Shown here: positions 18,288-26,887 of the stretch, piece after piece
Layout: the number at the start of each line of letters is the position of its first letter
How positions within the stretch are numbered: the stretch's first letter is position 1
Assembly (NCBI RefSeq): GCF_004010955.1
Contig: NZ_CP025227.1
Coordinates: forward strand, 434,001-498,000
Direction of reading: 5' to 3'
DNA from: Actinomyces wuliandei
Lineage (GTDB): Bacteria > Actinomycetota > Actinomycetes > Actinomycetales > Actinomycetaceae
Length of the DNA: 64,000 bases
The notes under the pieces: generated by a model
Told to the model about the DNA's origin: nothing
Database searches by the model: none
The model's input: only the letters and a program-made list of their open reading frames with translations
Made by a program: the position numbers and the translations under genes

Positions 18288-18914
18288 ATGACACCTTCAC
18301 GAGTTTTTCGACCTGGTCTCGGCTTTGGCGTGGCTCTGGGACTGGCCGCCCTTGTGGTCGTCCTGGCGCTGGCGGCGGCAGTCAGCAGCGCCCTGGGTGC
18401 GCGGGAGGCCTCGAGCATCCTGGGCGGAGCCGCCCTTGTCCTGGTGGGGCTCGGGCTCCTGGCGGTGCTGAGGGTCCCGGCCCGGTCCCTGGTGGTCAAC
18501 GCCCCTCGCCTGCGCCTGGAGCGCAACCGGGCCAGGGCGGCGCGGGAGCGCAGCAGGCAGCGCAAGGCGGGTGGCCGGGGCGGGAGCCGAGCCCGGGCCG
18601 ACGGGCGCAGCGGGACCAGCGGGCTACGGGACGACTCACCTGAGGGCACGCTCGTACCGCTGGTGGTACCGGGTACCGGCGTGGTCATCCCTGAGTCCAC
18701 GGGCAGGCGGGAGCTGACCACAATGGACGTCGTCTCCGGGCCGGTGACGACGGCGCTGGCCGCGACCCGGGTCGGCCGTGCCGCCGACGAGCGCCTGGCT
18801 GGGACGACGACGGGGGAGACTCTGGTGCGGGTGGGCCAGCTGCTCGCCGGGGCACTTGGCTTCGTCCTTCTCGCGCTGGGCCTGGCCTCGGTCCTGGGGC
18901 AGGTGCTGTCGTGA
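18288..18914 (+). CDS. hypothetical membrane protein
   Basis: This is a 208-residue protein of no family I recognise. ATG 18288 has ACAGGAAG upstream. It has two TM helices near residues 12-35 and 42-60, a highly basic Arg/Gly-rich cytoplasmic loop (about 75-110), and a third TM near the C-terminus (LLAGALGFVLLALGLASVLG). It overlaps the next gene by 4 bases (GTGA), so the two are translationally coupled and probably interact. Conserved-looking IPESTGRRELTTMDVVSGPV lies before the last TM. Confidence 0.6.
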   Translation: MTPSRVFRPGLGFGVALGLAALVVVLALAAAVSSALGAREASSILGGAALVLVGLGLLAVLRVPARSLVVNAPRLRLERNRARAARERSRQRKAGGRGGSRARADGRSGTSGLRDDSPEGTLVPLVVPGTGVVIPESTGRRELTTMDVVSGPVTTALAATRVGRAADERLAGTTTGETLVRVGQLLAGALGFVLLALGLASVLGQVLS

Positions 18915-19951
18915 CACCGCGTGAGCGTCGCCCCGAGGAGGAGCAGGGGCCGGTGGACTGGGGCACCGGCAGGTCCGCGGACCAGGTCCGTCCGGGCCGA
19001 TCCCGCAGCGGCAGCGGGGCCGGGGGAGCCTGGCGGGACGGCGGGCACCGGGCTGAAGGGGCCGGAGGCGCTGCTGGTGCTCGAGTGGATGACGGTGCCC
19101 GTGCCTCCGGCAGCCCTACCGCCCTTGACGCTGACGACCCAGGTAGGTCGGGCAGGCTCGACGGTCCCGACTGGGGTGTGGGCCGTGGGCCGGCAGCCCG
19201 TCAGCCCACGCCGGGGCAGCGGGCACGAACCCCCTGGCCTGCAGCCGTGCGCAGGCAGCGCCTGGCGGGGGTGGTCTTTGCCCTGGTCGGCCTGGTCACG
19301 GCCACCTTCTCCGCCATGAACCTGGCTGAGAACGCCGAGGTCGGGCGCCTGTGGGTCCCGCCGTGGCTGGTGGCCGTCCTGGGCGGGGCGGGGCTGGTTG
19401 CTGCGGCCGGCTACCTGGCTTGGGCCGGGGGCACCCCGGTGCGCCACGAGGCGCAGCGCTGGCAGCCACGGGTCCTGGACGCTGCGGCTGGCCTGACAGC
19501 CGGGAGGGTGCAGGTCGCTGACCCCGCTCGTCTCCTCGCGAGCGCCGGGGGCGGGCAGGACAATCCTGGGGACGCGCCTGTCGACGAGGCTGGCGGGGAA
19601 GCTGGTGAGGAGGCTAGCGGGTGGGCCGGGCGCGGTCCGGGCGTCGAGCATGGTGGGACCGCCGGGGCTGCCCCTCTCCAGCCGGACAGGGGCGCGGGAG
19701 GCTCCCCGCCCCTGCGGGTGAGCGTGGACTCGGCACCCCGGCCGATCATGGGAGCCTCGACCGTGGAGCAGTCCGTGCACGCACCTGCTGGGGTAGCCGG
19801 GGCGGTAGGCGGTTTCATGATGGCGGCCGCCGTGGTCTGCGCGGTTCTTGCCCTGGCGCTGGGGCCGTCCTGGCTCATCGCAACCGCTGCCCTGTCCCTG
19901 GGTGGGCTGGTGTCCGTCAGGCTGGCAGGCGACTGGCTGGGAGTCGTCTGA
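18911..19951 (+). CDS. hypothetical membrane protein with disordered N-terminus
   Basis: This 346-residue protein starts at a GTG overlapping the previous stop. The first 110 residues are Gly/Arg/Asp-rich and probably disordered. TM helices follow near 118-138 (VVFALVGLVTATFSAMNL) and 148-172, then a second Gly-rich linker and two closing TMs near 297-345. The organisation matches the partner protein just upstream: TM pairs tied by disordered linkers. Function is unknown; the pair sits between purC and purS, but nothing links it to purine metabolism. Confidence 0.6.
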   Translation: MTPRERRPEEEQGPVDWGTGRSADQVRPGRSRSGSGAGGAWRDGGHRAEGAGGAAGARVDDGARASGSPTALDADDPGRSGRLDGPDWGVGRGPAARQPTPGQRARTPWPAAVRRQRLAGVVFALVGLVTATFSAMNLAENAEVGRLWVPPWLVAVLGGAGLVAAAGYLAWAGGTPVRHEAQRWQPRVLDAAAGLTAGRVQVADPARLLASAGGGQDNPGDAPVDEAGGEAGEEASGWAGRGPGVEHGGTAGAAPLQPDRGAGGSPPLRVSVDSAPRPIMGASTVEQSVHAPAGVAGAVGGFMMAAAVVCAVLALALGPSWLIATAALSLGGLVSVRLAGDWLGVV

Positions 19952-20197
19952 GCTGCACATCTTCAGTGCTGGCTCCAGCGATGGCGCATTGGCTTGCTCT
20001 GGGATTCTGCGGTTCCTCCTCTGTGCGCCGGTAGGCAAGAGGCCCAAGATGTGCAGCGCAGGTGACGCTGCACATCCTGGACCCGGGGAAGACGGCTGGT
20101 GGTGGCGGGCACTGCTGCTATTCCAGGAAGAGACAGAGATTCCTGGGGTCGATTCCTGGGGTCCTGTCGCGTGCTTGAGGGTCTGAAGATGTGCAGC
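19952..20197. repeat. array A of the GCTGCACATC / GATGTGCAGC motif upstream of purS
   Basis: Four copies of one 10-base motif are present: 19952-19961 (GCTGCACATC), 20048-20057 (GATGTGCAGC), 20067-20076 (GCTGCACATC) and 20188-20197 (GATGTGCAGC). The inner two form an 11-bp-stem hairpin with a 7-base loop. The outer two extend to 14-base inverted repeats (GCTGCACATCTTCA against TGAAGATGTGCAGC). The last copy is 61 bases before the purS ATG. The same arrangement recurs at 40544-40855. Confidence 0.8.
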
Positions 20198-20258
20198 ACT
20201 GGGGGTGGGGCCGGGTAGGGTGGGCTCAGCATTCACCCCGCTGTTGTCAGGAGCACCA

Positions 20259-20621
20259 ATGGGACGCATTGTCGTCGAGGTCATGCCCAAGCCCGAGATC
20301 CTGGACCCTCAGGGCAAGGCTGTCGTGGCCAGCCTGCCCCGCCTCGGATTCGAGCAGTTCACTGCGGTCCGCCAGGGGCGACGCTTCGAGCTGACTGTGA
20401 AGGGGCCGGTCACCCAGGCCCACCTTGACGCGGCCCGCCAGGCGGCTGACACCCTTCTGTCCAACCCGATCATTGAGGACGTTGTCTCTGTTGCCGAGCT
20501 CCCCGGCGATGTCCCCGGTGATGCCGCCGCGCAGGCGGCTGGGCCGGTCGGTGCGGCCAGTGGGGCTGGCGGTCCGGCGGCGGGCAGCGGGCGGTACGCC
20601 GCTGAGGAGGCCCAGGCGTGA
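20259..20621 (+). CDS. purS: FGAM synthase subunit PurS
   Basis: This 120-residue protein starts at ATG 20259, with CAGGAG 5 bases upstream. The first 80 residues ([20 protein letters not shown], then VRQGRRFEL and [12 protein letters not shown]) are standard PurS, the small bridging subunit that links PurQ and PurL and helps channel ammonia. A Gly/Ala-rich tail of about 35 residues is extra. It overlaps purQ by 4 bases. Confidence 0.95.
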   Translation: MGRIVVEVMPKPEILDPQGKAVVASLPRLGFEQFTAVRQGRRFELTVKGPVTQAHLDAARQAADTLLSNPIIEDVVSVAELPGDVPGDAAAQAAGPVGAASGAGGPAAGSGRYAAEEAQA

Positions 20622-21325
20622 GCGCGCTCGTCCGCATCGGCGTCATCACCTTCCCCGGGACGCTGGACGACGTCGACGCCGCCCGGGCCGTGCGCCTGGC
20701 TGGGGCGGAGCCGGTGCGTCTGTGGCACAAGGACGCGGACCTGCACGGCGTGGACGCTGTCGTGGTCCCCGGGGGCTTCTCCTACGGCGACTACCTGCGC
20801 TGCGGCGCGATCGCCCGTTTCGCCCCGGTCATGGGGGAGGTCGTCTCCGCTGCCGGGCGGGGCATGCCGGTGCTGGGCATCTGCAACGGCTTCCAGGTGC
20901 TTGCTGAGGCGCACCTGCTGCCCGGCGCCCTCATCCGTAACGACCACCAGCGTTTTGTCTGCACCGAGCAGCGTCTGAGGGTGGAGTCCTGTGACACGGC
21001 CTGGACCAGCCAGTACGACGACGGCCAGGAGATTGTTGTCCCCATGAAGAACGGGGAGGGCAACTTCATCGCCTCTCCGGACGAGCTCGACCGTCTGGAG
21101 GGGGAGGGTCTGGTGGTCTTCCGCTACCTAGGGGGCAACCCCAACGGGTCGGCACGTGACATTGCCGGGGTGCGCAACGAGCGTGGCAACGTGGTCGGGC
21201 TCATGCCCCACCCTGAGCACGCCGTGGAGCACGGCTTCGGCCCGGCCTCGTCGGCCGGGCCGCGCACGGGTACTGACGGCCTGGGGGTCTTCTGCTCTGC
21301 CGTCCGGTCCCTCACGGCGGTCTGA
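20618..21325 (+). CDS. purQ: FGAM synthase glutaminase subunit PurQ
   Basis: This 235-residue class I glutamine amidotransferase supplies ammonia for FGAR to FGAM. The GTG start overlaps the purS stop (GTGA). Motifs are [13 protein letters not shown], the nucleophile Cys in GICNGFQ and the His/Glu pair in MPHPEHA. purL, usually next, is displaced about 2.9 kb downstream beyond a non-coding stretch and a divergent glycosyltransferase. Confidence 0.97.
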   Translation: MSALVRIGVITFPGTLDDVDAARAVRLAGAEPVRLWHKDADLHGVDAVVVPGGFSYGDYLRCGAIARFAPVMGEVVSAAGRGMPVLGICNGFQVLAEAHLLPGALIRNDHQRFVCTEQRLRVESCDTAWTSQYDDGQEIVVPMKNGEGNFIASPDELDRLEGEGLVVFRYLGGNPNGSARDIAGVRNERGNVVGLMPHPEHAVEHGFGPASSAGPRTGTDGLGVFCSAVRSLTAV

Positions 21326-22490
21326 CATGCTGTCTGGGTTGGCAGTCATGGCTCCCGACACCCTTGTCCTTACACCCTGTCTTCTTCTGTGCCGACAGGC
21401 GCGGGCGTCTGGGCGCCAGGCTGCTCAAGGGCAGCAAACCGCTGCTTCTGTGTCGGCAGGCGTGGGTGTCTGGGAGCGGCCCGGCTATAGCGGGAGCTCC
21501 GGAGGCGGCGGGTCCCAGGGGGCGGGTGCCTGGTCGGGGCAGACTGCTCCTTTCACCACCCCTTCGGAGCTGCCCGGTGCTGTAGTTGTTCTGGTTCCTC
21601 GTCCGGGTGGGCACGCTGCCGGGAGGCGAGGAGGTGACCGTGTGAGGCGGGGCGCCCCGGCCCTTACCAGATCCGGAGCCAGGTGTCTTTGTGGTTGTCC
21701 ACAGAACCTCGCCAGCCCTGTGGGTTACGTGCCTCAGAGGGGCGGAGCCATGGGGATCGAGCAGCGTGGCCACCCGTGTCCGGCGGGTGTGAGACGTGAC
21801 CGTTCTGCCGCTGCTACCTGTTCGTCTTGAGACCTGGGCCGCGTGGGAGGAGGACTGTGGCAGGTGGGACGCTGACCGTCGGCTCGCCGTGCGGCCTCCC
21901 GGCTCGCCATGCGGCTCCGTGGGGGAGTACCGATGGGATGACGGAACGTTTCCCTTGGTTTTGCAGTGTTTACGCAGTGTTCTTGCAGTGTTGGCGGATG
22001 GCGGTGCGGCGAGCGTGTGGGTGGCGGGAGGTGCTTTGCGGGACATCGGAGAGAACCGGTGATCCAGCCTGAGGCTACCGTCCGGTCCGGAGACCCGCCC
22101 TCTTCCAGGATGCGTGGACGCGTGCTCCAGGTTGCGGAAAGGTGCCTGCTACCGCCCCTCCGACGGAGGGGCGCGCCGGTGCTCCATGACTCCCAACGGG
22201 GGCGGCCGCCTGTGGACAGTGCCTGTGGAGAAGAATGCGGTGGCCCGTGCTGACCCGCTGTGCCTGTCGCCCCGGTCAGTGACGTCGCGGCGTGCGCCGG
22301 GGACAGGAGAAGACGACGCCGGACCCTGTCCCGCAACCGGCAGCACACGTTTATAACCGGCTGTACCCGGGTGTGCCTGGCCTCCCGTGGCCGGGCTCCG
22401 GTGGTGCCGGGGACGTGCTGACCTCAAGGAGGGCGGCAGCGCGTAGCGGCTCCGAGCCCGTTGCGGCCTGCCCGTCCGGCGTCGTGGTAG

Positions 22491-22533
22491 CCGGCCCCGG
22501 CGAGCCGGCCCGGGGCCGGCTCGCCGGGGCCGG
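22491..22533. repeat. 18-bp all-G/C perfect inverted repeat
   Basis: Arms 22491-22508 and 22516-22533 (CCGGCCCCGGCGAGCCGG type) are perfect, with a 7-base loop. There is no T-tract on either side. It lies between the gene-poor region and the end of the glycosyltransferase gene. Confidence 0.6.
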
Positions 22534-22585
22534 GCACTGATGTGGTGGTCGGGGCAGGGTCGTGGCTGTCCGGCGGTCTTTTTAG

Positions 22586-22619
22586 GGGGTCTTGTGGTGC
22601 TTCGGCACCGCAAGACCCC
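22586..22619. terminator. 15-bp hairpin at the 3' side of the glycosyltransferase gene
   Basis: Arms 22586-22600 and 22605-22619 pair with one wobble; the plus-strand loop is a stable TTCG tetraloop. It sits 8 bases beyond the stop of the minus-strand glycosyltransferase and probably ends its transcript or protects its 3' end. No T-run follows on the minus strand. Confidence 0.45.
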
Positions 22620-22626
22620 GAGGCCG

Positions 22627-24045
22627 CTACGGGACGACGCGGGTGAGGATCTCCAGTATGTCCTGCAGGTGGCGGTTGGGCAGGAACTCCCGGCGCACGG
22701 ACTCGTGCGCGGCCGCACCCATCTCTGCCGCACGCTCCGGGAACAGCAGCAGGTCCGCGACGGCACCGGCCCAGGCGGCTCCGTCGGCCGGGTCCACCAG
22801 GACCCCGTCCACCCCGTCCTCGATCTGGTCACGGATACCGCCGACGGCTGAGGCCACGACAGGAGCCTTCTTCCACATGGCCTCGGCGACAGTCAGCCCG
22901 AAGGCCTCCACCAGGGACCGCTGGGTGACCACCGAGCTGACCCGCTGGACCGCGTTGACGACCGTGGCGTTGAGCTCGCGGTCCTCCATGCTCACCGCAG
23001 CCACGTGGATACGGGAGGCTACCGACTCCGGCAGCACGGAGCACCGGTCAACCACCGAGGTCAGGACCGCCGTGGCCTCCCGGTCGTGCTCGGGGTCCGG
23101 TGCGGGGCCCAGCAGCAGCAGGTGGCAGTCCTGCGGCAGCAGGGAGAGGTGGCGGGCAAAGGCCTCCACCAGCTCCAGCCCGCCCTTGAGGCGGTCCCAG
23201 CGGCTGACCTGTGTGACGACCCGGCAGCCCAGCGGAACCGGCCCGCCCGCCAGGACGGGGTCCTCCGCCAGGCCCCGGAAGGCGTCTGCGCGCCCGTCGT
23301 GACGGACGAAGGGAACCGCCTGGAAGGGAGGCTCGCCGGCGAAGACCCCCGACAGCCGGGCCACCGACCAGGACTCGTCCAGGTCCAGGACCCGGTTCTT
23401 GGGCGAGTCGGCGTCGATGGAGGGCGCCAGGACGGCGCAGCGCTCCTCCTCAATGTAGGGCGGCCGGTACTCGGGCCGGGACACCACGACCAGGTCCACG
23501 TCCTCCAGGTACCTGTCCAGGAAGGCCCAGGCGTAGTCTGCGGCGTCCCCGGTCGCGGCCGCCCCGGCGTGGCAGCGCCACACCACGGAGGCCCCCGTGG
23601 CCCGCACGGCCTTGGCCAGCCCTGCGGTGGGCGGGTCGTGCAGGATCACGACGTCGCCCTCACGCAGCTCCTCGACGACGTTGTCCGCGTTGGAGGCCAG
23701 GACGTGCTCGTAGACGTCGCGCTGAACGTCCCCGAGCCTGCCGCCGTCTCCCTGGTCGCCATGGATGCCCGCGTACAGGCGGGCGGCGATCTGCTGGAAC
23801 TGCGCGGGGGCGTCCAGAGTCAGCCACCGGGCGTCCAGGCCCGCCCCACGGGCGTAGCCCACCAGCGGCCCCGCGATCTCCGCAGGGCCGGCCCCGGCGG
23901 CCGAGGGCGTCACCGTCCACACGGTGCGGCCTTCCAGCAGGGCGTGGGCGGCGGTCACGGTGTCGCGCAGGCGGCGGACAGCGACCTCGTCGAGGTGGCT
24001 CTCAAGGTGCGACAGCGGCAGCGGGGCGACGTCGATGGCTCTCAT
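22627..24045 (-). CDS. GT4 glycosyltransferase, TreT (trehalose synthase)-like
   Basis: This 472-residue protein starts at ATG 24045 with GGAGAGGAT upstream. It resembles trehalose glycosyltransferring synthases (TreT: NDP-glucose + glucose to trehalose). Visible are the N-terminal HDPPTAGL and VVWRCHAG motifs, QVSRWDRLKGGLELVEAF at the start of the donor domain, and the GT4 EX7E motif in SLVEAFGLTVAEAMW. It is probably a cytosolic enzyme of trehalose or compatible-solute synthesis; acceptor and donor are not proven. It is divergent from purL across 205 bases. Confidence 0.8.
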   Translation of the reverse strand: MRAIDVAPLPLSHLESHLDEVAVRRLRDTVTAAHALLEGRTVWTVTPSAAGAGPAEIAGPLVGYARGAGLDARWLTLDAPAQFQQIAARLYAGIHGDQGDGGRLGDVQRDVYEHVLASNADNVVEELREGDVVILHDPPTAGLAKAVRATGASVVWRCHAGAAATGDAADYAWAFLDRYLEDVDLVVVSRPEYRPPYIEEERCAVLAPSIDADSPKNRVLDLDESWSVARLSGVFAGEPPFQAVPFVRHDGRADAFRGLAEDPVLAGGPVPLGCRVVTQVSRWDRLKGGLELVEAFARHLSLLPQDCHLLLLGPAPDPEHDREATAVLTSVVDRCSVLPESVASRIHVAAVSMEDRELNATVVNAVQRVSSVVTQRSLVEAFGLTVAEAMWKKAPVVASAVGGIRDQIEDGVDGVLVDPADGAAWAGAVADLLLFPERAAEMGAAAHESVRREFLPNRHLQDILEILTRVVP

Positions 24046-24250
24046 GGTCTGATCCTCTCCTGAAATCGTGTGAGTCGCAGCACTTTGGTGGTGCGAGTGT
24101 CGTCGACCGCCCGGGTCCTGCGGTGGCAGGAGCCCGGGCGCCGCGGCGCGCCCGGTGCTGCTGATGCCTCCGCTGCTGTCTCCACGGGGCGGGTATCCTC
24201 GGCCCCGCCCGCCTTTGAACCACTGCGTCCTCGACCCCCCGGGAGAACCT

Positions 24251-26752
24251 ATGGCCCCCGAGCCTGTCGCCCCCGTCAGCCCTGTGGTGGCTCCAGCAGC
24301 CCCAGCGGACCCAGCAGCCTCGTCGCCACCGGGTGCTGCAGCGCACCCGGGCGCCGCCCGTGCGGGCGCGGTGACGGGCGCCCACCCCCCTGCCACTGAC
24401 AGCCCGGGCGCGGACCGCCCAGACACGGTCGCCCACGCCCAGGCCACTCCTGACCGGGAGATGCCCTGGGCCGAGCTCGGCCTCAAGGCGCAGGAGTACG
24501 ACTCCATCCGCTCCCTGCTGGGCAGGCGGCCCACGGCCGCCGAGCTGGCCATGTACTCGGTCATGTGGTCCGAGCACTGCTCCTACAAGTCCTCCAAGAC
24601 CCACCTGCGCCGCTTCGGTGAGACCACCACGCCCCGGATGCGCGAGCACCTCCTGGTGGGCATGGGGGAGAACGCCGGCGTCGTCGACATCGGGGACGGC
24701 TGGGCCGTGACCTACAAGGTGGAGTCCCACAACCACCCCAGCTTCGTGGAGCCCTACCAGGGGGCGGCCACCGGCGTGGGCGGGATCGTGCGCGACATCA
24801 TCTCCATGGGCGCGCGCCCCGTGGCGGTCATGGACCAGCTGCGCTTCGGCGCGGTAGACCACCCCGACACGGCCCGTGTGGTCCACGGGGTCGTGGCCGG
24901 GGTGGGCACCTACGGCAACAGCCTGGGCCTGCCCAACATCGGCGGCGAGACCGAGTTCGACCCCTCCTACCAGGACAACCCCCTGGTCAACGCCCTGTGC
25001 GTGGGGGTGCTGCGCCACGAGGACATCCACCGGGCCTCCGCCTCCGGGGCGGGCAACAAGGTGGTGCTCTTTGGGGCGCGCACCGGTGGCGACGGCATCG
25101 GCGGCGCCTCCATCCTGGCCAGCGAGTCCTTCGAGGACGGTGTGCCCGCCAAGCGCCCCAACGTGCAGGTGGGAGACCCCTTCATGGAGAAGGTGCTCAT
25201 CGAGTGCTGCCTGGAGCTGTTCGGCGCGGGCCTGGTGCTGGGCATCCAGGACCTGGGCGCGGCAGGTATCTCCTGCGCCACCTCCGAGCTGGCCTCCAAC
25301 GGGGACGGGGGCATGCACGTGGACCTGGAGAAGGTCCTCCTGCGCGACCCGACGCTGACCGCCGGGGAGATCCTCATGAGCGAGTCCCAGGAGCGGATGA
25401 TGGCTGTCGTCGCCCCGGAGCGGCTCGACGCCTTCATGGCGGTCATGGACACCTGGGACGTCGAGGCCAGCGTCATCGGGGAGGTCAACGGGTCGGGGCG
25501 CCTGACCATTGACCACTTCGGGGAGCGCATCGTCGACGTCGACCCGCGCACCGTGGCGCACGAGGGTCCCACCTACAACCGTCCTTACGCCCGCCCCGCC
25601 TGGCAGGACGCCCTCAACGCCGACACTACTGACCGCCTGGAGCGCCCGGACACGGCCGCCGGGCTGAGCGCCCAGGTGCGCGCGGTCCTCACCAGCCCCA
25701 ACCAGGTCTCACCCGCCTGGGTCACTGACCAGTACGACCGCTTCGTGCGTGGGGCCACCGCCCTGTCCCAGCCCGACGACGCTGGCGTGGTCCGTGTTGA
25801 CGAGGCCACCGGCCGTGGCGTGGCCGTGTCCACCGACGCCAACGGGCGCTTCACCAAGCTTGACCCGGCTACCGGGGCCGCCCAGGCCCTGGCCGAGTCC
25901 TACCGCAACGTGTGCACCGTGGGTGCACGGCCCCTGGCCGTCACCGACTGCCTCAACTTCGGCTCCCCGGAGGACCCCGACGCCATGTGGCAGCTGGTGG
26001 AAGCCATCAACGGCCTGGCCCAGGCCTGTGCTGCCCTGGAGGTGCCGGTCACCGGGGGCAACGTCTCCCTGTACAACTCGCACGGGCCGGACAAGGGAAG
26101 GATCGACTCCTCCATCAACCCCACCCCCGTCGTCGGCGTCCTGGGGGTCATGGACGACGTGAGGCGGGCGGTCCCCTCAGGGTGGCACGAGGAGGGCCTG
26201 GCGCTCATGTCCCTGGGGCGCACCCGCGCCGAGCTGGACGGCTCGGCCTGGGCGCGCGTGGTCCACGACCACCTGGGAGGCCTGCCGCCGCAGGTGGACC
26301 TAGAGGCGGAGGCCGCCCTGGGCCGCGTGCTCCTGGCCCTCCACGAGGCGGACGGCCCCCAGGGCGAGCGCCTGGTGCGCGCCGCCCACGACTGCTCCGC
26401 CGGCGGCCTGGTCCAGACCTTGGCGGACTCCTGCCTGCGCTGTGGCGTGGGGGCCAGCGTGGACCTGGTGGCCGTCCAGGGGGAGGAGGGTGTCGACGAC
26501 CTCACCGCCCTGTTCTCCGAGTCCGGGGCCAGGGCCGTGGTGGCTGTGCCGGAGTGGGCGGTCCCGGCCGTGCTGGCTGCAGCCGAGGCTGAGGGCGTGG
26601 CGGCCACCCGCCTGGGGACCACGGGCGGGGACATGCTCGTGGTCACCGGCTCCGACCTGCTGGCCGACAGCGGGGACGGGCAGCCCCTCGTCCTGGACCT
26701 GGACGAGCTGGGCGAGGCCGTGGGGTCCACCCTGCCGACACTGTTCGGCTGA
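24251..26752 (+). CDS. purL: FGAM synthase large subunit PurL
   Basis: This 833-residue protein uses ATG 24251, with GGGAG 5 bases upstream. It forms FGAM from FGAR, ATP and PurQ-derived ammonia. After a Pro/Ala-rich leader of about 70 residues the PurL core starts at [45 protein letters not shown], the [12 protein letters not shown] loop and [11 protein letters not shown] are present; there is no fused glutaminase domain, matching the separate PurS/PurQ system. The leader makes it longer than typical small PurL proteins (about 740-760). Confidence 0.97.
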   Translation: MAPEPVAPVSPVVAPAAPADPAASSPPGAAAHPGAARAGAVTGAHPPATDSPGADRPDTVAHAQATPDREMPWAELGLKAQEYDSIRSLLGRRPTAAELAMYSVMWSEHCSYKSSKTHLRRFGETTTPRMREHLLVGMGENAGVVDIGDGWAVTYKVESHNHPSFVEPYQGAATGVGGIVRDIISMGARPVAVMDQLRFGAVDHPDTARVVHGVVAGVGTYGNSLGLPNIGGETEFDPSYQDNPLVNALCVGVLRHEDIHRASASGAGNKVVLFGARTGGDGIGGASILASESFEDGVPAKRPNVQVGDPFMEKVLIECCLELFGAGLVLGIQDLGAAGISCATSELASNGDGGMHVDLEKVLLRDPTLTAGEILMSESQERMMAVVAPERLDAFMAVMDTWDVEASVIGEVNGSGRLTIDHFGERIVDVDPRTVAHEGPTYNRPYARPAWQDALNADTTDRLERPDTAAGLSAQVRAVLTSPNQVSPAWVTDQYDRFVRGATALSQPDDAGVVRVDEATGRGVAVSTDANGRFTKLDPATGAAQALAESYRNVCTVGARPLAVTDCLNFGSPEDPDAMWQLVEAINGLAQACAALEVPVTGGNVSLYNSHGPDKGRIDSSINPTPVVGVLGVMDDVRRAVPSGWHEEGLALMSLGRTRAELDGSAWARVVHDHLGGLPPQVDLEAEAALGRVLLALHEADGPQGERLVRAAHDCSAGGLVQTLADSCLRCGVGASVDLVAVQGEEGVDDLTALFSESGARAVVAVPEWAVPAVLAAAEAEGVAATRLGTTGGDMLVVTGSDLLADSGDGQPLVLDLDELGEAVGSTLPTLFG

Positions 26753-26887
26753 GGCGGGTCAGGCGGCTGACGGGGGTCAGGGCGCGCGGCTGGAACGGGG
26801 CGAGGACGGTCATCGACGGTCATCTGGTTGCCGTGTCAGACATGGTGACAGAGGACAACAGAGGACATGGTGCTCGCCCTCGACCTC

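Larger units (their letters stand above)
21326..22626. other. 1.3-kb gene-poor region between purQ and the glycosyltransferase
   Basis: No frame here looks protein-like on either strand. Visible structure: an imperfect 33-base duplication (about 21380-21412 and 21440-21472); three GCAGTGTT copies spaced exactly 11 bases (21963, 21974, 21985) in a locally A+T-richer patch; one perfect actinobacterial DnaA-box sequence TTGTCCACA (21695-21703) and two one-mismatch relatives near 22209-22230; and two strong hairpins at 22491-22533 and 22586-22619. It may be a decayed gene region or hold an RNA or regulatory element. Confidence 0.4.

Noticed and set aside
21695..22230. DnaA-box-like sequences suggesting an origin or titration site
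   Set aside because: Only one exact box and two mismatched ones over 500 bases, with no dnaA/dnaN genes nearby; too weak to call an origin.
24002..25561. 519-codon minus-strand open frame over purL
   Set aside because: Antisense shadow; no recognisable domain and contradictory to the clear PurL reading.
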